A stretch of 64,000 bases of DNA from Streptomyces parvus (GCF_032121415.1 NZ_CP135079.1:1736001-1800000); one strand, 5' to 3'; numbered from the stretch's first letter, positions 25,321 to 36,010 are shown. Notes: generated by a model from the sequence alone, not told the origin. Made by a program: numbers and translations.

Positions 25321-25401
25321 ACGGAGGTCCCGCACCTGCCCGGTCACGGGACCGAGGTCCGCACCTGCCCGGTCACGGGACCGAGGTCCGCACCTGCCCG
25401 G
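25321..25401. repeat. 29-bp direct tandem repeats upstream of MFS
   Basis: Three successive units start at 25321 (30 bp, with one extra C and one mismatch), 25351 (29 bp) and 25380 (22 bp, truncated). Each has ACCGAGGTCCGCACCTGCCC; the full units continue GGTCACGGG. Probable regulator array or slippage product. Confidence 0.85.
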
Positions 25402-25444
25402 ACGCGCCGGACCGGGGTCCCGCGCCACGCGCCCCGCCTCAGCC

Positions 25445-25735
25445 TCAGCCGCGCCGCAGCAGCGCGACCACCGCGGCTCAGCCGAGCCCGATGTTGTGGG
25501 CGAGGGCGGTCCGGGCGCCCGGGACCTGGCGGGCACCGGCCTCGCCGCGCAGCTGCCAGGTCAGCTCGGCGGCCTGGGCGATGCCGGTGGCGCCCAGCGG
25601 ATGGCCCTTGGAGATCAGCCCGCCGGACGGGTTCACCACCCTCGGTGTGGTGCTCCTCGGTGATCCCGAAGCCGGTGCCGATAGCCGTGCCCATGCCCTG
25701 CGCATGCGCGTCTCCGCCGGTCACAGCCACTGGAA
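25445..25735 (-). pseudogene. Broken thiolase / lipid-transfer protein
   Basis: Only the C-terminal part survives: [19 protein letters not shown], including the catalytic histidine of the GHPLGATG motif, then [15 protein letters not shown] and [10 protein letters not shown] frame change turns the conserved GLGGAAVV into GLG-stop at 25478. The original end (AAVVALLRRG) continues in another frame to 25445. About 300 N-terminal residues are gone. The parent type is the acyl-CoA thiolase/sterol-carrier (Ltp) family. A KstR-type box sits directly upstream. Confidence 0.88.
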
Positions 25736-25746
25736 CGGCGCAAGAG

Positions 25747-25760
25747 TAGAACACGTTTCA
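25747..25760. promoter_or_regulatory. KstR-type operator before the thiolase remnant
   Basis: TAGAACACGTTTCA fits TNNAACNNGTTNNA at all fixed positions. It lies upstream of the broken leftward thiolase. Confidence 0.65.
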
Positions 25761-25762
25761 AC

Positions 25763-25777
25763 CTGACGGAAGGTCAG
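25763..25777. promoter_or_regulatory. CTGAC-N5-GTCAG operator-like dyad
   Basis: CTGACGGAAGGTCAG differs by one base from the reverse complement of the site at 30186. It lies 2 bp from a KstR-type box. Confidence 0.5.
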
Positions 25778-25884
25778 AAGACTGCCGGATCCGGGCCGGA
25801 ATAGAAGCGCCCCCCAGAAGCGTTCACCCTGCACACACTTGGGGGGAGCCCGGGTGACGGAAGGCTGCCCGGGAGGCCCCACGC

Positions 25885-28189
<2,305 letters not shown>

Positions 28190-28222
28190 CCGCCCGGACA
28201 GCCGGATAGGTAGCATCGCCGG

Positions 28223-29083
28223 GTGCCGCACGACGACAGCCCTCCCCCCACTCGCCGCGCCCGGCCCCTGTCCGTGGCCGCCGCGCTGGCCGCCGTATGT
28301 CTGACCGCCGGATGCGGCGGCGGCCCGGAGACCGGCGAGGCCGGTGCGGCCTCGCCCCGCCCCGGCGCGGACGCCGCCTCCCCCACCCCTCCCAGGCCAC
28401 CGGCGAAGGGCCCGCTGACCGGCCGGACCGTGGTGATCGACCCCGGTCACAACCCGGGTAACCGCGATCACACCCGGGAGATCAACAAGCAGGTCGACAT
28501 CGGCACCGGCCGCAAGGAGTGCGATACGACCGGGACGGCGACGAACGACGGTTACGCGGAGGCCCGGTTCACCCTCGACGTCTCCCACCGGCTGGGCGCA
28601 CTGCTGGAGGCCGAGGGCGCCCGGGTCCGGCTGACGCACGACGCGGACCGGCCGTTCGGGCCGTGCATCGACGAGCGGGCCCGGATCGGGAACGAGGCGA
28701 AGGCCGACGCGGTGGTCTCGGTGCACGCCGACGGATCCGCGGTGGGCAACCGGGGGTTCCATGTGATCCTGCCCGCCGGGGTCGAAGGCGGCGGGGCCGA
28801 CACCTCGAAGATCGTGAAGAGTTCCGCCGATCTCGGCGCGAGGATCGCGGAACACTTCGCCCGCACGACCGGAAGCGCGCCTTCCAATTACATCGGCGGA
28901 AATACCGGCCTGGACACCCGCGATGATCTCGGTGGACTGAATCTGTCGACCGTGCCCAAAGTGTTCGTCGAATGCGGCAATATGCGTGATCCGAAGGACG
29001 CCGCACTGCTCACCGCCGCGCGCTGGCGGCAGAAGGCGGCCCAGGGACTGGCCGACGGCATTACCAGCTACCTGAAGGGGTAG
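28223..29083 (+). CDS. N-acetylmuramoyl-L-alanine amidase lipoprotein
   Basis: 286 residues, GTG start. The lipoprotein signal ends CLTAGC with C31 as the lipid anchor. After a Pro-rich linker, the Amidase_3 domain begins at about 65: TVVIDPGHNPGN (zinc His), then DADAVVSVHADGS-type KADAVVSVHADGS (zinc His), and VPKVFVECGNMRDP (catalytic Glu). It cleaves the bond between MurNAc and L-Ala in peptidoglycan at the outer face of the membrane. The NKQVDIGTGRKECDTTG insert is typical of Streptomyces homologues. It starts 33 bp after the methyltransferase. Confidence 0.92.
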   Translation: MPHDDSPPPTRRARPLSVAAALAAVCLTAGCGGGPETGEAGAASPRPGADAASPTPPRPPAKGPLTGRTVVIDPGHNPGNRDHTREINKQVDIGTGRKECDTTGTATNDGYAEARFTLDVSHRLGALLEAEGARVRLTHDADRPFGPCIDERARIGNEAKADAVVSVHADGSAVGNRGFHVILPAGVEGGGADTSKIVKSSADLGARIAEHFARTTGSAPSNYIGGNTGLDTRDDLGGLNLSTVPKVFVECGNMRDPKDAALLTAARWRQKAAQGLADGITSYLKG

Positions 29084-29250
29084 TTCTGCGGTGATATTGG
29101 GGGGATAACCGTTCATGGTCCGGGCTGGGGGGCAACCCGCCCGGGCAGACGATAGATTCATCCGTACGATGGGGAGCCGCTCCCGAGCTTCGAGCCGCAC
29201 CGGCAACAGCGACGACCGCCCCGACGAGACGACCGACTAAGGACCTTCAC

Positions 29251-30105
29251 GTGAATATCCGATCCCTCACACGAGGCGACGGCGTGGTGATCGGAGCAGC
29301 GGTCGTGCTGTTCATCGCCTCTTTCCTCGACTACTCCAGCTACTGCCCGCAGGGCATCGACTGCTCCCGGATCGACAACCCGAACGCCTGGGACTCGCTC
29401 GGCATCCTGATGAGCGTCTACCTCGGCGGAGTCATCGCGGCGGCGCTGGTGATCATCAGCCGTACGATGCCGGGCCGCAAGGTCGTCGGGCTGGACCTCG
29501 GCCAGTTCGGTGCGGCGCTCACCGTCTTCGCCCTGTGGACCGCCTTCTGGACGATCCTCGACATCAGCAGCGCCGGCGCCGGCCTGATCCTCGGCCTGCT
29601 CGCCACCATCGTGCTCGCCGGTGGCGCGATCGCCGGACCGCTGGTGCCCTTCCTCAAGGCCCCGCTCCTCAGCCCGGCCTCCCCGGCACAGGGCCTGCAG
29701 GGCGGCCAGCAGCCGTACGGCGCACAGCCCGGTCAGGGCTACGGCTTCCCGGGCGGCCAGCAGCAGACGCCGTACGGCGCCCAGCCGAGCCAGGGTTACG
29801 GTTACCCGGGCGCGCCCCAGCAGGGCCAGCCCGCCCAGGCCGACCCGGCGCAGGCGCAGCAGGCCCAGGCCCAGCAGCCCGCGCAGGGCGGCGCGGCCCC
29901 GGCGGGTGACTTCACCCCGTTCTGGTTCGCCGTTCCCGTGGCGCGCCCGCTGTACGGCGAGGACGGTTCGCCGAACCCGATCGCCGAGCTGGCGCCGGGC
30001 ACCTGGTACCTCGCGGTGGAGCAGCGCGGCCAGAGCCTGATCGCCCAGACGCAGGACGGCCGTCGCGGCGTCCTCCAGGACACCACGGGCATCCAGCGCG
30101 GCTGA
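29251..30105 (+). CDS. DUF5336-like membrane protein with Gln-rich region
   Basis: 284 residues. Four hydrophobic segments lie at about 10-30, 55-75, 85-105 and 115-140. A repeat region at 150-220 has PYGAQPGQGYGFPGGQQQ-type units rich in Gln, Pro, Gly and Tyr. A conserved C-terminal module (FTPFWFAVPVARPLYGEDGSP, ELAPGTWYLAVEQRGQSLIAQ) follows. The layout resembles mycobacterial/Streptomyces DUF5336 proteins of unknown function at the cell surface. A strong terminator follows. An upstream 23-codon reading frame (29169-29240) is a possible leader. Confidence 0.8.
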   Translation: MNIRSLTRGDGVVIGAAVVLFIASFLDYSSYCPQGIDCSRIDNPNAWDSLGILMSVYLGGVIAAALVIISRTMPGRKVVGLDLGQFGAALTVFALWTAFWTILDISSAGAGLILGLLATIVLAGGAIAGPLVPFLKAPLLSPASPAQGLQGGQQPYGAQPGQGYGFPGGQQQTPYGAQPSQGYGYPGAPQQGQPAQADPAQAQQAQAQQPAQGGAAPAGDFTPFWFAVPVARPLYGEDGSPNPIAELAPGTWYLAVEQRGQSLIAQTQDGRRGVLQDTTGIQRG

Positions 30106-30124
30106 TCCCCGACGCGTGCACCGC

Positions 30125-30152
30125 GGCCCCCCGCCCTTCCGGGCGGGGGGCC
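30125..30152 (+). terminator. Terminator after the DUF5336-like gene
   Basis: A perfect 12-bp GC stem (30125-30136 with 30141-30152) and TTCC loop, followed by GTTGT. Confidence 0.85.
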
Positions 30153-30185
30153 GTTGTCGTACAGTCCACCCCGCACCCGACGTTT

Positions 30186-30200
30186 CTGACGTTCCGTCAG
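30186..30200. promoter_or_regulatory. CTGACG-N3-CGTCAG palindrome
   Basis: CTGACGTTCCGTCAG has 6-bp perfect arms. It lies 20 bp before the start of the F420 oxidoreductase remnant and matches sites at 23771 and 25763. Confidence 0.6.
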
Positions 30201-30220
30201 TCACGGTTGGAGGGAACGGT

Positions 30221-30624
30221 ATGCGGCTCGGACTCGCGCTCGGCTACGAGGGCACGCGGCCCGCAACTTCCACGCCGGCCTGATGGCCCGCATGGGGGTC
30301 GAGGAGGAGGCCCGGCGGATCCAGGAGCTGTTCCTCCAGGGCCGCAAGGAGGCGGTGGTGCGGGCGGTGCCGGACGCGTTCGCCGACGAGATCTCGCTGA
30401 TCGGGCCGCGCGCCCGCATCGCCGAGCGGCTGGAGCTGTGGCGCACGGGCCCGGTGACGGATCCGCTGGCCACCGCCCCGGACCCGCACACGCTCCGGGT
30501 CCTGGCGGAACTCGGCTCCTGGGGCCGGCTCAGCCGAACGAGGACCGGTCCAGCCAGAAGTCCAGCAGCGTCGCGTCACCGAGCACCTCGACCCGTGAAC
30601 CGGTCGGCTTCAGACGCCGGTTGA
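30221..30624 (+). pseudogene. Broken LLM-class F420-dependent oxidoreductase
   Basis: The ribosome site (GGAGGG) and the first 11 codons (MRLGLALGYEG) are normal for this family. They are fused, with a frame shift, to the last 85 or so codons (ARNFHAGLMARMGVEEEARRIQELF to PDPHTLRVLAELGS). About 230 codons in the middle are missing. The homologous part ends near 30523 and the open frame runs on into the convergent gene. Intact members of about 340 residues use F420 in redox steps, often in lipid or steroid catabolism. Confidence 0.88.
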
Positions 30625-31309
30625 AGACGAGCATCAGATCGGTGAGCGTGCCGCGCAGCGCGACCGTGGCCTTGTCGTGCGCGTGCCGCCAGGTGAAGCG
30701 GTCGTCGCCGAACTCGATCAGCCACTCCGCGCCGGGCACGTCGGTGGCGTGCAGATGCAACGAGCGCCCGCCGCCCCGCAGTTCCGCCGCCTCCGGGTCG
30801 CCTTCCTCCTGGGCCAGGGCGACGATGCCCAGCCACTCGTCGATGGTGTCGGCGGCCACCTCGGCGTCGACCTCGTACGGGGCGCGGGCGGCGAGCGCCG
30901 CGTCCGCCCGGTGCACGGCCGTCTCGTGCGTCATGCGGCGCGCCCAGAAGGCCGTACGCCGCTCCGTCACCCACGTCCACACCTCGGTGTCCGGCCCGGC
31001 TTCCCGCAACGCGGCGACGGTGGCGGCCGCACCCTCGGCGAGCCAGGCGTCCAGCGCGGCCGGGTCCGCACTCTCCGGTCCCGCGAATCCGGGCACCTTG
31101 TCCTCCGGGAACTCCTCACAAGCCCGGGTCCGGACGATCTCGCCGACCCAGCGGTGCGCGCCGCCGACGTGCACCGCGAGCTCACGGAGGGTCCAGTCGG
31201 GGCAGGTGGGAACGGTCGCGGTGAGATCGGCACCGGTCAGCACCGCGCGCAGGGCGTCGGTCTGGGCCAGGATCTCGTCGCAGTAGCGGTCGTGGGAGAG
31301 AGACGTCAT
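30530..31309 (-). CDS. Maleylpyruvate isomerase/DinB-like mycothiol-dependent protein
   Basis: 259 residues. The N-terminal four-helix bundle has VPTCPDWTLRELAVHVGGAHRWVGE, where the histidines are the expected metal ligands, and RRMTHETAVHRADAAL with HxxxHRxDA. The C-terminal domain is SCP2-like (RHAHDKATVALRGTLTDLMLVFNRRL). This is the TIGR03083 actinobacterial group that may use mycothiol as cofactor; the substrate is unknown. It converges with the F420 remnant, whose readthrough tail overlaps its 3-prime end by about 95 bp. Confidence 0.9.
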   Translation of the reverse strand: MTSLSHDRYCDEILAQTDALRAVLTGADLTATVPTCPDWTLRELAVHVGGAHRWVGEIVRTRACEEFPEDKVPGFAGPESADPAALDAWLAEGAAATVAALREAGPDTEVWTWVTERRTAFWARRMTHETAVHRADAALAARAPYEVDAEVAADTIDEWLGIVALAQEEGDPEAAELRGGGRSLHLHATDVPGAEWLIEFGDDRFTWRHAHDKATVALRGTLTDLMLVFNRRLKPTGSRVEVLGDATLLDFWLDRSSFG

Positions 31310-31605
31310 GCGGCACCTTAACCGGGGAACCCGGGATGATCATCCGGATATCCGCCCCGGCGCTCCCCGGTCAGCCGGGAGGTGGAGGGAGCCTTGTCCG
31401 TCACCTCGGCGCCCGCGTCCTTGCCCGCGTTCCTGCCGCTCGGCCGGGGTACGGCGGAGCGGTACGGAACGGGGCACTGCGGGGCATCATGACCGAGAGT
31501 GACGAATCTCGACACTTCCGCCCGGACTCGCCCGCTCCCCGGGCGGCGGCCACTCGGCGCGGGGCGTCCGGGTTTCACCCTGCGTAAAGCGGCAACCAGA
31601 GTTCC

Positions 31606-31896
31606 ATGTCTCCCAGAACCCGTTCAGGAAGCAGCTCAGCGGCACGCGTCATCGCCGTCGTGGCCGACATCTTGGCCTTCATCATCATCCTCTGGATCCT
31701 GATGTACCTGCTGGACGCCAACCGCGGCAACGACTTCGTGCAGTGGGTGCACGACTCGGCCCGCTGGCTGGCCGGCTGGTCGTACGACCTGTTCACGTTC
31801 GACCGCACATGGGCGAACGTGGTCGCCGGTTACGGTCTCGCGGCGGCGGTCTACCTCTTCATCGGGCACGCCGTGGCGGGCCGGCTCCGTCGCTGA
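31606..31896 (+). CDS. Small membrane protein, 96 aa
   Basis: Two membrane helices (about 15-35 and 70-90) flank a loop with a conserved-looking DANRGNDFVQWVHDSARWLAGWSYDLF. A basic tail follows (GRLRR). Similar proteins are widespread in Streptomyces with no assigned role. The 297-bp gap before it contains no convincing gene; a 33-codon frame at about 31489-31587 is a weak candidate. It converges with the toroid gene 23 bp away. Confidence 0.8.
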   Translation: MSPRTRSGSSSAARVIAVVADILAFIIILWILMYLLDANRGNDFVQWVHDSARWLAGWSYDLFTFDRTWANVVAGYGLAAAVYLFIGHAVAGRLRR

Positions 31897-31919
31897 ACCG
31901 GCGCCGCCCGAAGCGGTGT

Positions 31920-32993
31920 TCAGCGGCAGCAGTCCGGCTCCAGGCCGACCGGCAGCCGCTCGCCGCCGAAAACCGCGGTGGTCGCCTCGTCCCCCCCGAG
32001 CGCGGCCACCGCGAGCAGCAGGGAGCCCGCCGTCCAGGTGGTCAACTCCTCGGGCCAGACGGCCTTGTTGCCTTCGAAGACGTACCCCGTCCAGTACAGC
32101 CCGCCCTCGGCCCGCAGATGCTGGACGGACTGGAGGATCTCCAGGGCCCGGTCCGACTCGCCCGTCATCCAGAGGGCCAGGGCGAGTTCACAGCTCTCGC
32201 CGCCCGTCACCCACGGGTTGGGCAGCACGCAGCGCACCCCGAGGCCGGGGACGACGAAGCGGTCCCAGCCCTCCTGGATGCGGGCGGTGGCCTCGGTCCC
32301 GGTGACGGCGCCGCCGAGGACCGGGTAGTACCAGTCCATCGAGTAGCGGTTCTTGTCGAGGAACCGCTCGGGGTGGCTGCGGATCGCGTGGGCCAGCGCA
32401 CCGGTCGCCAACTCCCAGTCGGGCTGCGGTTCCTCGCGGCGCTCGGCGATGGCCAGCGCACAGCGCAGCGCCTGGTGGATCGAGGAGGATCCGGTCAGCA
32501 GCGCGTCGACGACCGGGGTGCCGTCGGGCTCCCGCTTCCAGCCGATCTGGCCGCCGGGCTGCTGGAGCCGGAGCACGAACTCGACCGCCGCGTAGACCGT
32601 CGGCCACATCCGGTCGACGAACGCGTCGTCGCCGGTGGCGAGGTAGTGGTGCCAGACACCGACGGCCACGTACGCGCAGAAGTTGCTCTCCAGGCTCCGG
32701 TCCGTCGGCCGGAGCGGATCGCCGTCGTGGTAGGCGGCGTACCAGGAGCCGTCGCCGTTCTGGTTGCGGGCGAGCCACTCGTAGGCGCGGGCTGCGGCCT
32801 CGTGCTCGCCGGCCGCGTCCAGGGCCATCGCGGCCTCGGTGTGGTCCCACGGGTCGAGGTGGTGCCCCCGGAACCAGGGCAGCGCCCCGTCCTCCCGCTG
32901 TACGGCGGCGATCGCGGCGACCGTCTCAGCGGCCTGAGACGCCGTCAGGACGCCGGGCAGAACCAGGTGTTCGGTCTGTTCGGGGGTGCTCAC
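31920..32993 (-). CDS. Alpha/alpha-toroid (prenyltransferase-like) protein
   Basis: 357 residues from GTG overlapping the stop of the methyltransferase gene (GTGA). It has repeated helix pairs of the squalene-cyclase/six-hairpin type: AAIAAVQREDGALPWFRGHH, ARAYEWLARNQNGDGSWYAAYHDG, and VEFVLRLQQPGGQIGWKRE. No DXDD cyclase motif and no signal peptide, so it is probably a carbohydrate-binding or hydrolase-like cytosolic protein. It is the last gene of a three-gene unit with a GT4 and a methyltransferase, conserved in many actinobacteria; its function is unknown. Confidence 0.85.
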   Translation of the reverse strand: MSTPEQTEHLVLPGVLTASQAAETVAAIAAVQREDGALPWFRGHHLDPWDHTEAAMALDAAGEHEAAARAYEWLARNQNGDGSWYAAYHDGDPLRPTDRSLESNFCAYVAVGVWHHYLATGDDAFVDRMWPTVYAAVEFVLRLQQPGGQIGWKREPDGTPVVDALLTGSSSIHQALRCALAIAERREEPQPDWELATGALAHAIRSHPERFLDKNRYSMDWYYPVLGGAVTGTEATARIQEGWDRFVVPGLGVRCVLPNPWVTGGESCELALALWMTGESDRALEILQSVQHLRAEGGLYWTGYVFEGNKAVWPEELTTWTAGSLLLAVAALGGDEATTAVFGGERLPVGLEPDCCR

Positions 32994-33721
32994 GCCTCGG
33001 CCTTCGGAAGGTGCGGCTTGGTGGCGTACGCGACGAAGCTCTTGCCGACGACCGGGTTGAGCAGCTGCTCGGCGACCCGGGTCGCGAGCGGCTTCTTCAT
33101 GATGTCCCAGACCAGCAGTTTGTGGTACGCCCGCACCGGCAGCGCCTTGTCGTTGTCGACGCCGAAGGCGCACTTGAGCCACCAGTACGGCGAGTGCAGG
33201 GCGTGCGCGTGGTGGGTGCCGTACGGCTTGAGCCCGGCCTCGCGGATCCGGGCGAGGAGCTGGTCGGCCTTGTAGATGCGGATGTGGCCGCCCTCGACCT
33301 CGTGGTACGCGTCGGAGAGCGTCCAGCAGATCTTCTCGGGACCGTAGCGCGGGACGGTGATCGCTATCCGGCCGCCCGGCCTGAGCACCCGGACCATCTC
33401 GGCGAGGACGCCCTTGTCGTCCGGGATGTGCTCCATGACCTCGGAGATGATCACGACGTCGAAGGAGTCGTCGGGGAACGGCAGGTTGAGGGCGTCGCCC
33501 TCCATCGCGGTGGCGGTGGCGCCCTCGGGGGCCTCGCCGGCCTCCTTCATCGCGGCGAACCACTTGGCGACCTCGCGGATCTCCTCGCCGTTCTGGTCGA
33601 GGGCGACGACCTGCGCTCCGCGCCGGTAGCACTCGAAGGCATGCCGGCCGGCACCGCAGCCCAGGTCGAGCACTCGGTCGCCGGCGGCGAGCGGGAAGCG
33701 GGTGAAGTCGACGGTCAGCAC
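32990..33721 (-). CDS. Class I SAM-dependent methyltransferase
   Basis: 243 residues, GTG at 33719-33721. The motif I region is AAGDRVLDLGCGAGRHAFECYRRGAQVVALD. MEGDALNLPFPDDSFDVVIISEVMEHIPD is the Methyltransf_11 core, then VRVLRPGGRIAITVPRYGPEKICW. A C-terminal extension of about 60 residues (KPLATRVAEQLLNPVVGKSFVAYATKP) is peculiar to this group. It is coupled to the toroid gene and lies 88 bp after the GT4 gene. Probably methylates a glycan or glycolipid made by GT4; this is inferred from context. Confidence 0.88.
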   Translation of the reverse strand: MLTVDFTRFPLAAGDRVLDLGCGAGRHAFECYRRGAQVVALDQNGEEIREVAKWFAAMKEAGEAPEGATATAMEGDALNLPFPDDSFDVVIISEVMEHIPDDKGVLAEMVRVLRPGGRIAITVPRYGPEKICWTLSDAYHEVEGGHIRIYKADQLLARIREAGLKPYGTHHAHALHSPYWWLKCAFGVDNDKALPVRAYHKLLVWDIMKKPLATRVAEQLLNPVVGKSFVAYATKPHLPKAEA

Positions 33722-33809
33722 GAGGGCCTGCCTTCGAGGTCGGAGGTACGGGTTGCGACGAACGGGTCCACGGCCTCCCGGTGGCGCGCGGCCGTCCGGG
33801 GATCGGCGG

Positions 33810-35123
33810 TCACCTGCGGACTCCGCGGGCGGTGATCGCCTGACGGTACAGCTCGGCCGTTCCGGCCGCCGCCCTGGCCCAGGTGAAGTTGGCCAGCACC
33901 CGTTCGCGGCCCGCCGCGCCGAGCCGGGCGCGCAGCTCCGGGTCGGCCAGCAGCCGGGCCAGCGCACCGGCCAGCGCGTCCGCGTCGCCGGGCTCCACCG
34001 CGAGGCAGGTCTCCCCGTCGCGGCCGGAGACCTCGGGGATCGCCCCGCCGGTGGTGGCGACGAGCGGGGTGCCGGTGGCCATGGCCTCGGCGGCGGGCAG
34101 CGAGAAACCTTCGTACAGCGAGGGCACGCAGGAGACCTGGGCGCTGCGCACCAGGTCGACCAGCTCGGCGTCGCTGATGCCCTTGACGAACTCGACGGCG
34201 TCCGCGAGCCCGTGCCGCTCGATCGCGCGGGCGACCGGCCCGTCCTCGGCGCGCTTGCCGACGACGACGAGGTGGGCGGCGGGGTTCTCGGTGCGCAGCT
34301 TGGCGAGCGCGTCGACGAGGTGGACGAGGCCCTTGAGGGGGACGTCGGCGCTGGAGGTCGTGACGATGCGGCCCGGGACCTCGGGGACGGAGGCGTCGGG
34401 CGACCACAGGTCGGTGTCGGCGCCGATGTGGACGACGCTGATCCGGTCCTTGCGTACACCGAGGTCCTCGACGATCTCGTCGCGGGAGGAGCCGGAGACG
34501 GTGAGAACGGTGTCCAGCTTGCGGGCGACCCGCTTCTGCATCCGGGTGAAGGCGTACCAGCGGCGTACGGAGGCACGGCGGCGGCGGCTGGTCGCGGCGG
34601 CCAGGTCGAGCCTGCGGTCCACGGTGATGGGGTGGTGGATCGTCGTCACCAGCGGCGCCCCGAGGTCGCCGAGGAGCCCGTAACCGAGGGTCTGGTTGTC
34701 GTGGACGACGTCGAACTCGCCCCGCCGGGCCAGCAGGTGGCGGCGGGCGCGCAGGCTGAAGGTGAGCGGTTCCGGGAAGCCGCCGGTCCACATGGTGGCG
34801 ACCTCGGCGAGGTCGATCCAGTCGCGGTACTCGCCGCGCTTCGGGGTGCGGAAGGGGTCGGGCTGCCGATAGAGGTCGAGGCTGGGCAGCTCGGTGAGCG
34901 GAACGCCCTCGTCGAGCACCGGGTAGGGCTGCGCGCCGATCACCTCGACGCTGTGGCCGAGGCGGGCCAGCTCGCGCCCGAGGTGGCGGACGTAGACACC
35001 CTGGCCGCCGCAGAACGGATTGCCCTTGTAGGTGAGGAGTGCGATGCGCAACGGCCGGTCGCCGGTCCCGGCGATGCTGCCGTCGCCCGTGCGGGGGCCT
35101 GTCTCCACGGCCTCAGCGGTCAC
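33810..35123 (-). CDS. Family 4 glycosyltransferase
   Basis: 437 residues. The GT-B fold starts at RIALLTYKGNPFCGGQGVYVRHLGRELARLGH, the glycine-rich acceptor loop. The C-terminal donor domain has SSADVPLKGLVHLVDALAKL, and CVPSLYEGFSLPAAEAMATGTPLVATTGGAIPEV with the EGFSLPAxEAM nucleotide-sugar motif. It is a retaining transferase on the cytosolic side. First gene of the GT4-methyltransferase-toroid unit. A perfect KstR-type box lies 55 bp upstream, so the KstR-like regulator encoded divergently might control it. Confidence 0.92.
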   Translation of the reverse strand: MTAEAVETGPRTGDGSIAGTGDRPLRIALLTYKGNPFCGGQGVYVRHLGRELARLGHSVEVIGAQPYPVLDEGVPLTELPSLDLYRQPDPFRTPKRGEYRDWIDLAEVATMWTGGFPEPLTFSLRARRHLLARRGEFDVVHDNQTLGYGLLGDLGAPLVTTIHHPITVDRRLDLAAATSRRRRASVRRWYAFTRMQKRVARKLDTVLTVSGSSRDEIVEDLGVRKDRISVVHIGADTDLWSPDASVPEVPGRIVTTSSADVPLKGLVHLVDALAKLRTENPAAHLVVVGKRAEDGPVARAIERHGLADAVEFVKGISDAELVDLVRSAQVSCVPSLYEGFSLPAAEAMATGTPLVATTGGAIPEVSGRDGETCLAVEPGDADALAGALARLLADPELRARLGAAGRERVLANFTWARAAAGTAELYRQAITARGVRR

Positions 35124-35177
35124 ACTCGGCCCCCTTCTGACTGCGTGTTCGCCGGAGCGTAACCGGTCGCGCTAATC

Positions 35178-35211
35178 TAGAACAAGTTTCAGACTTGCTG
35201 AACAAGTTTCC
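35178..35211. promoter_or_regulatory. Two KstR-type boxes upstream of kstR and GT4
   Basis: Box 1 (35178-35191, TAGAACAAGTTTCA) fits TNNAACNNGTTNNA fully. Box 2 (35198-35211) keeps only the AAC-N2-GTT core. The shared decamer AACAAGTTTC recurs exactly 20 bp apart, two helical turns. Box 1 overlaps a leftward -10-like TAGATT at 35174-35179. Confidence 0.7.
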
Positions 35212-35214
35212 TAC

Positions 35215-35243
35215 TTGATCGCTCGACGTGCATCGAATCTACC
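35215..35243 (+). promoter_or_regulatory. Putative kstR promoter
   Basis: TTGATC (35215-35220), 17-bp spacer, TCTACC (35238-35243). It lies just downstream of the two KstR-type boxes. Confidence 0.45.
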
Positions 35244-35386
35244 GGCAGGTAGCGTCCGCGGAACGGCCGGATCAGGTGATTCGCGCCACCACGGACGCCC
35301 CTGGCATGCTGTGCGCGCCCGGACGGCCCGCTTCGCCCGTTCGGGCGGATCAAGCCATGGATCGTGGATCGTGGAACGGGGACAGC

Positions 35387-36010
35387 ATGACCGGGGACGC
35401 CAGAGCGGCAGCGGCTGCGCTGACCGAGCGCCAGGAGGCCCGCCGCCGCCGCATCCTGCACGCCAGCGCCCAGCTGGCCAGCCGGGGCGGGTTCGAGGCG
35501 GTGCAGATGCGGGAGGTGGCCGAGGCCGCCGGGGTCGCCCTGGGGACGCTCTACCGCTACTTCCCGTCCAAGATCCATCTGCTGGTCGCGACCATGCAGG
35601 ACCAGCTCCAGCACCTGCACACCACACTCCGCAAGCGCCCGCCGGCCGGTGACGACGCGGCCCGGCGGGTGGCCGAGACGCTGATGCGCGCCTTCCGCGC
35701 CCTCCAGCGCGAACCGCACCTCGCGGACGCCATGGTCCGCGCCCTCACCTTCGCCGACCGCAGCGTGAGCCCCGAAGTGGACACCGTCTCCCGGCTCACC
35801 ACGGCGATCATCCTGGACGCGATGGGCCTGGAGCACCCGAACCCGGAGCAGCTCTCGGCGGTCCGGGTCATCGAGCACACCTGGCACTCGGCGCTGATCA
35901 CCTGGCTGTCGGGCCGGGCGTCGATCGCCCAGGTGAAGATCGACATCGAGACGGTCTGCCGCCTCATCGACCTGACGGCGGAGCCGGGGCGGGAGACGGG
36001 GCCGGACTGA
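35387..36010 (+). CDS. kstR: KstR-like TetR repressor (steroid/cholesterol regulon)
   Basis: 207 residues from the ATG at 35387; an ATG at 35357 is an alternative. The helix-turn-helix region RRRRILHASAQLASRGGFEAVQMREVAEAAGVALGTLYRYFPSKIHLLVA is nearly that of mycobacterial KstR. The ligand domain has the same landmarks: REPHLADAMVRALTFADRSVSPEVDTV, and HTWHSALITWLSGRAS. KstR represses sterol-catabolism genes until a 3-oxo-cholestenoyl-CoA ligand binds. KstR-type boxes lie upstream of it and of two broken genes in the window. Its 3-prime end overlaps the convergent phosphopantetheinyl transferase by 47 bp. Confidence 0.85.
   Translation: MTGDARAAAAALTERQEARRRRILHASAQLASRGGFEAVQMREVAEAAGVALGTLYRYFPSKIHLLVATMQDQLQHLHTTLRKRPPAGDDAARRVAETLMRAFRALQREPHLADAMVRALTFADRSVSPEVDTVSRLTTAIILDAMGLEHPNPEQLSAVRVIEHTWHSALITWLSGRASIAQVKIDIETVCRLIDLTAEPGRETGPD

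Noticed and set aside
25321..25401. Possible CRISPR array
   Set aside because: Units are directly contiguous with no unique spacers, and no cas genes are present.
31336..31587. Possible small gene with MTESDESRHFR start
   Set aside because: No ribosome site, odd composition and no recognisable conservation; left as gap sequence.
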